Positions 63,240 to 64,000 of a stretch of DNA of 64,000 nt are shown piece after piece. The notes beneath the pieces are model-generated. The model saw only the letters and a program-made list of their open reading frames with translations, had not been told where the DNA came from and did no database searches. Both the position numbers and the translations under genes were made by a program. Each line of letters opens with the position of its first letter. Position 1 is the stretch's first letter. This DNA is from an uncultured Verrucomicrobiota bacterium (lineage in GTDB: Bacteria; Verrucomicrobiota; Verrucomicrobiia; Limisphaerales; UBA1319): the NCBI GenBank assembly GCA_903845125.1, contig CAIMWS010000282.1, positions 1 to 64,000 of the forward strand. Reading direction: 5' to 3'.

Positions 63240-64000
63240 TCAGGAACGGCGTTTCTTGCTCGGTTTCGGGTTCAGACTTTCTTCGATATTCGATTTGGGG
63301 CTGCTCTCGAAGAAACGGTCGCTCTTAAATTCCTCGAGCAGCTTGAAGTTGTCCTGCTGGACAATGGTTGGCGTGATGAAAATCAACAGGTTCTGCTTCG
63401 AACGCTTTTTGGAATCATGGCGGAATAACTGGCCGAACAAGGGCAGGTCGCCCAAGCCGGGAACCTTGGTGGAACTTTTGGTGAGGCTGTCACTGATCAA
63501 GCCGCCCATGACGAGGGTATAGCCGCTGGGTATCAAAACATGCGCTTCAATCCGGCGGATGGCGTAGATGTTGGCAACATTGACCTGCCCGTTAATGGTC
63601 TGCGTGTCTTTGGAATCGATGTTGGAGACTTCCGGTTCCACTTTAAGTGCGATGTTGTTGCTGCCGGAAATGCGCGGTGTGACCTTCAGGATGGTGCCCA
63701 AGTTCGTGTATTGGATGTTGGCGCCAGCGGCCACATTGGCCGAACCGGGGGTGATCTGAAAAATCGGGAAGGCGCGGGTTACCGACAGGGTGGCCACTTC
63801 ATTGTCCAAGGTCACCGCCCGCGGGGTGGAAACCACCTCCGTGTCGGAATCCTTGTTGAGGAAGGATAACACCGCGTTAACCCCGTCAGCGTTGAGGAAA
63901 GCGACACTCGGTGAGAACCCTTGCAAAGAGTTGGCTGAAATACCGCCTGGCCCAATCACGGTGCCGGAACTGGATCCGCTGCTGCCCCCACTGCTGCCCC
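63240..64000 (-). CDS. secretin (GspD/PilQ family), C-terminal part; runs off the window
   Basis: The frame stays open to position 64000, so the N-terminal domains lie outside the window. The visible 250 residues are the secretin beta-barrel domain: FLNADGVNAVLSFLNKDSDT, VVSTPRAVTLDNEVATLSVT, LGTILKVTPRISGSNNIALK, then GYTLVMGGLISDSLTKSSTK and VPGLGDLPLFGQLFRHDSKK, RSKQNLLIFITPTIV, the classic C-terminal signature. Upstream of residue SANSLQGF is a Gly/Ser linker (the codons near 63960-64000 read GSSGGSSGS-like). The protein would form an outer-membrane multimeric channel for type II secretion or a type IV pilus. Translationally coupled to NHL paralog 3. It could be a T2SS GspD or a PilQ; the fragment does not decide. 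Confidence 0.9.
   Translation of the reverse strand, partial: GSSGGSSGSSSGTVIGPGGISANSLQGFSPSVAFLNADGVNAVLSFLNKDSDTEVVSTPRAVTLDNEVATLSVTRAFPIFQITPGSANVAAGANIQYTNLGTILKVTPRISGSNNIALKVEPEVSNIDSKDTQTINGQVNVANIYAIRRIEAHVLIPSGYTLVMGGLISDSLTKSSTKVPGLGDLPLFGQLFRHDSKKRSKQNLLIFITPTIVQQDNFKLLEEFKSDRFFESSPKSNIEESLNPKPSKKRRS

Overview
The window is about 60% GC. It looks like a free-living member of the Verrucomicrobiota, probably near the Pedosphaera/Limisphaerales lineage. This rests on gene content, not on a database match. The signs are two orphan pseudopilins with the [17 protein letters not shown] motif, a DUF2723 membrane glycosyltransferase-like protein, large LamG/Ig and NHL exoproteins ending in a 'YRVR/FFRLK' C-terminal module, a GH127-like enzyme, a Tat-exported Gfo/Idh oxidoreductase and a class II ribonucleotide reductase. 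No rRNA, tRNA, CRISPR array or intact insertion sequence was seen.

Left part (1-19.3 kb). An orphan pseudopilin diverges from a soluble hybrid histidine kinase whose N-terminal receiver has Asn in place of the phosphoacceptor Asp. Next come a secreted three-module Ig/LamG protein and a secreted putative carbohydrate-active enzyme with a GH32-type accessory domain. An FHA/zinc-finger protein faces a 1.1 kb stretch of decayed sequence that includes a pectate-lyase-like remnant. Then come a small hypothetical gene, a second pseudopilin, GAPDH, a ThuA-like protein, a 2-Cys peroxiredoxin and a WD40 exoprotein.

Energy block (19.4-29.5 kb, all minus strand). The order of transcription is ADP-forming acyl-CoA synthetase/GNAT fusion, hdrC, hdrB, hdrA, mvhD, mvhG, mvhA and a hydrogenase maturation protease. 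This is a complete set for an electron-bifurcating [NiFe]-hydrogenase/heterodisulfide-reductase complex. Nothing in the window suggests methanogenesis, so the substrate of the HdrB site is an open question.

Middle (30-49 kb). There is a HEAT-like protein, then a mixed RelB-like/MazF-like toxin-antitoxin pair flanked on both sides by related CT-rich repeats. A secreted protein of unknown function follows. An ECF sigma factor overlaps a one-TM putative anti-sigma protein by 110 nt and is followed closely by the DUF2723-TPR gene. An inositol-monophosphatase-like gene precedes the Tat-exported Gfo/Idh gene. Housekeeping genes gcvT, gcvH, HU and hisS follow, then RNase D diverging from a trypsin-like exported protease, and a GH127-like enzyme.

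Right part (49-64 kb, minus strand). A B12-dependent ribonucleotide reductase has a terminator-like hairpin in its leader. Upstream of it lie three very large paralogous exoproteins. Each has an NHL propeller, two cohesin-like beta domains and a dockerin-like paired Ca-binding region. They lie directly behind a secretin gene that runs off the right edge. This cluster and the Hdr/Mvh block are the most noteworthy parts of the window.
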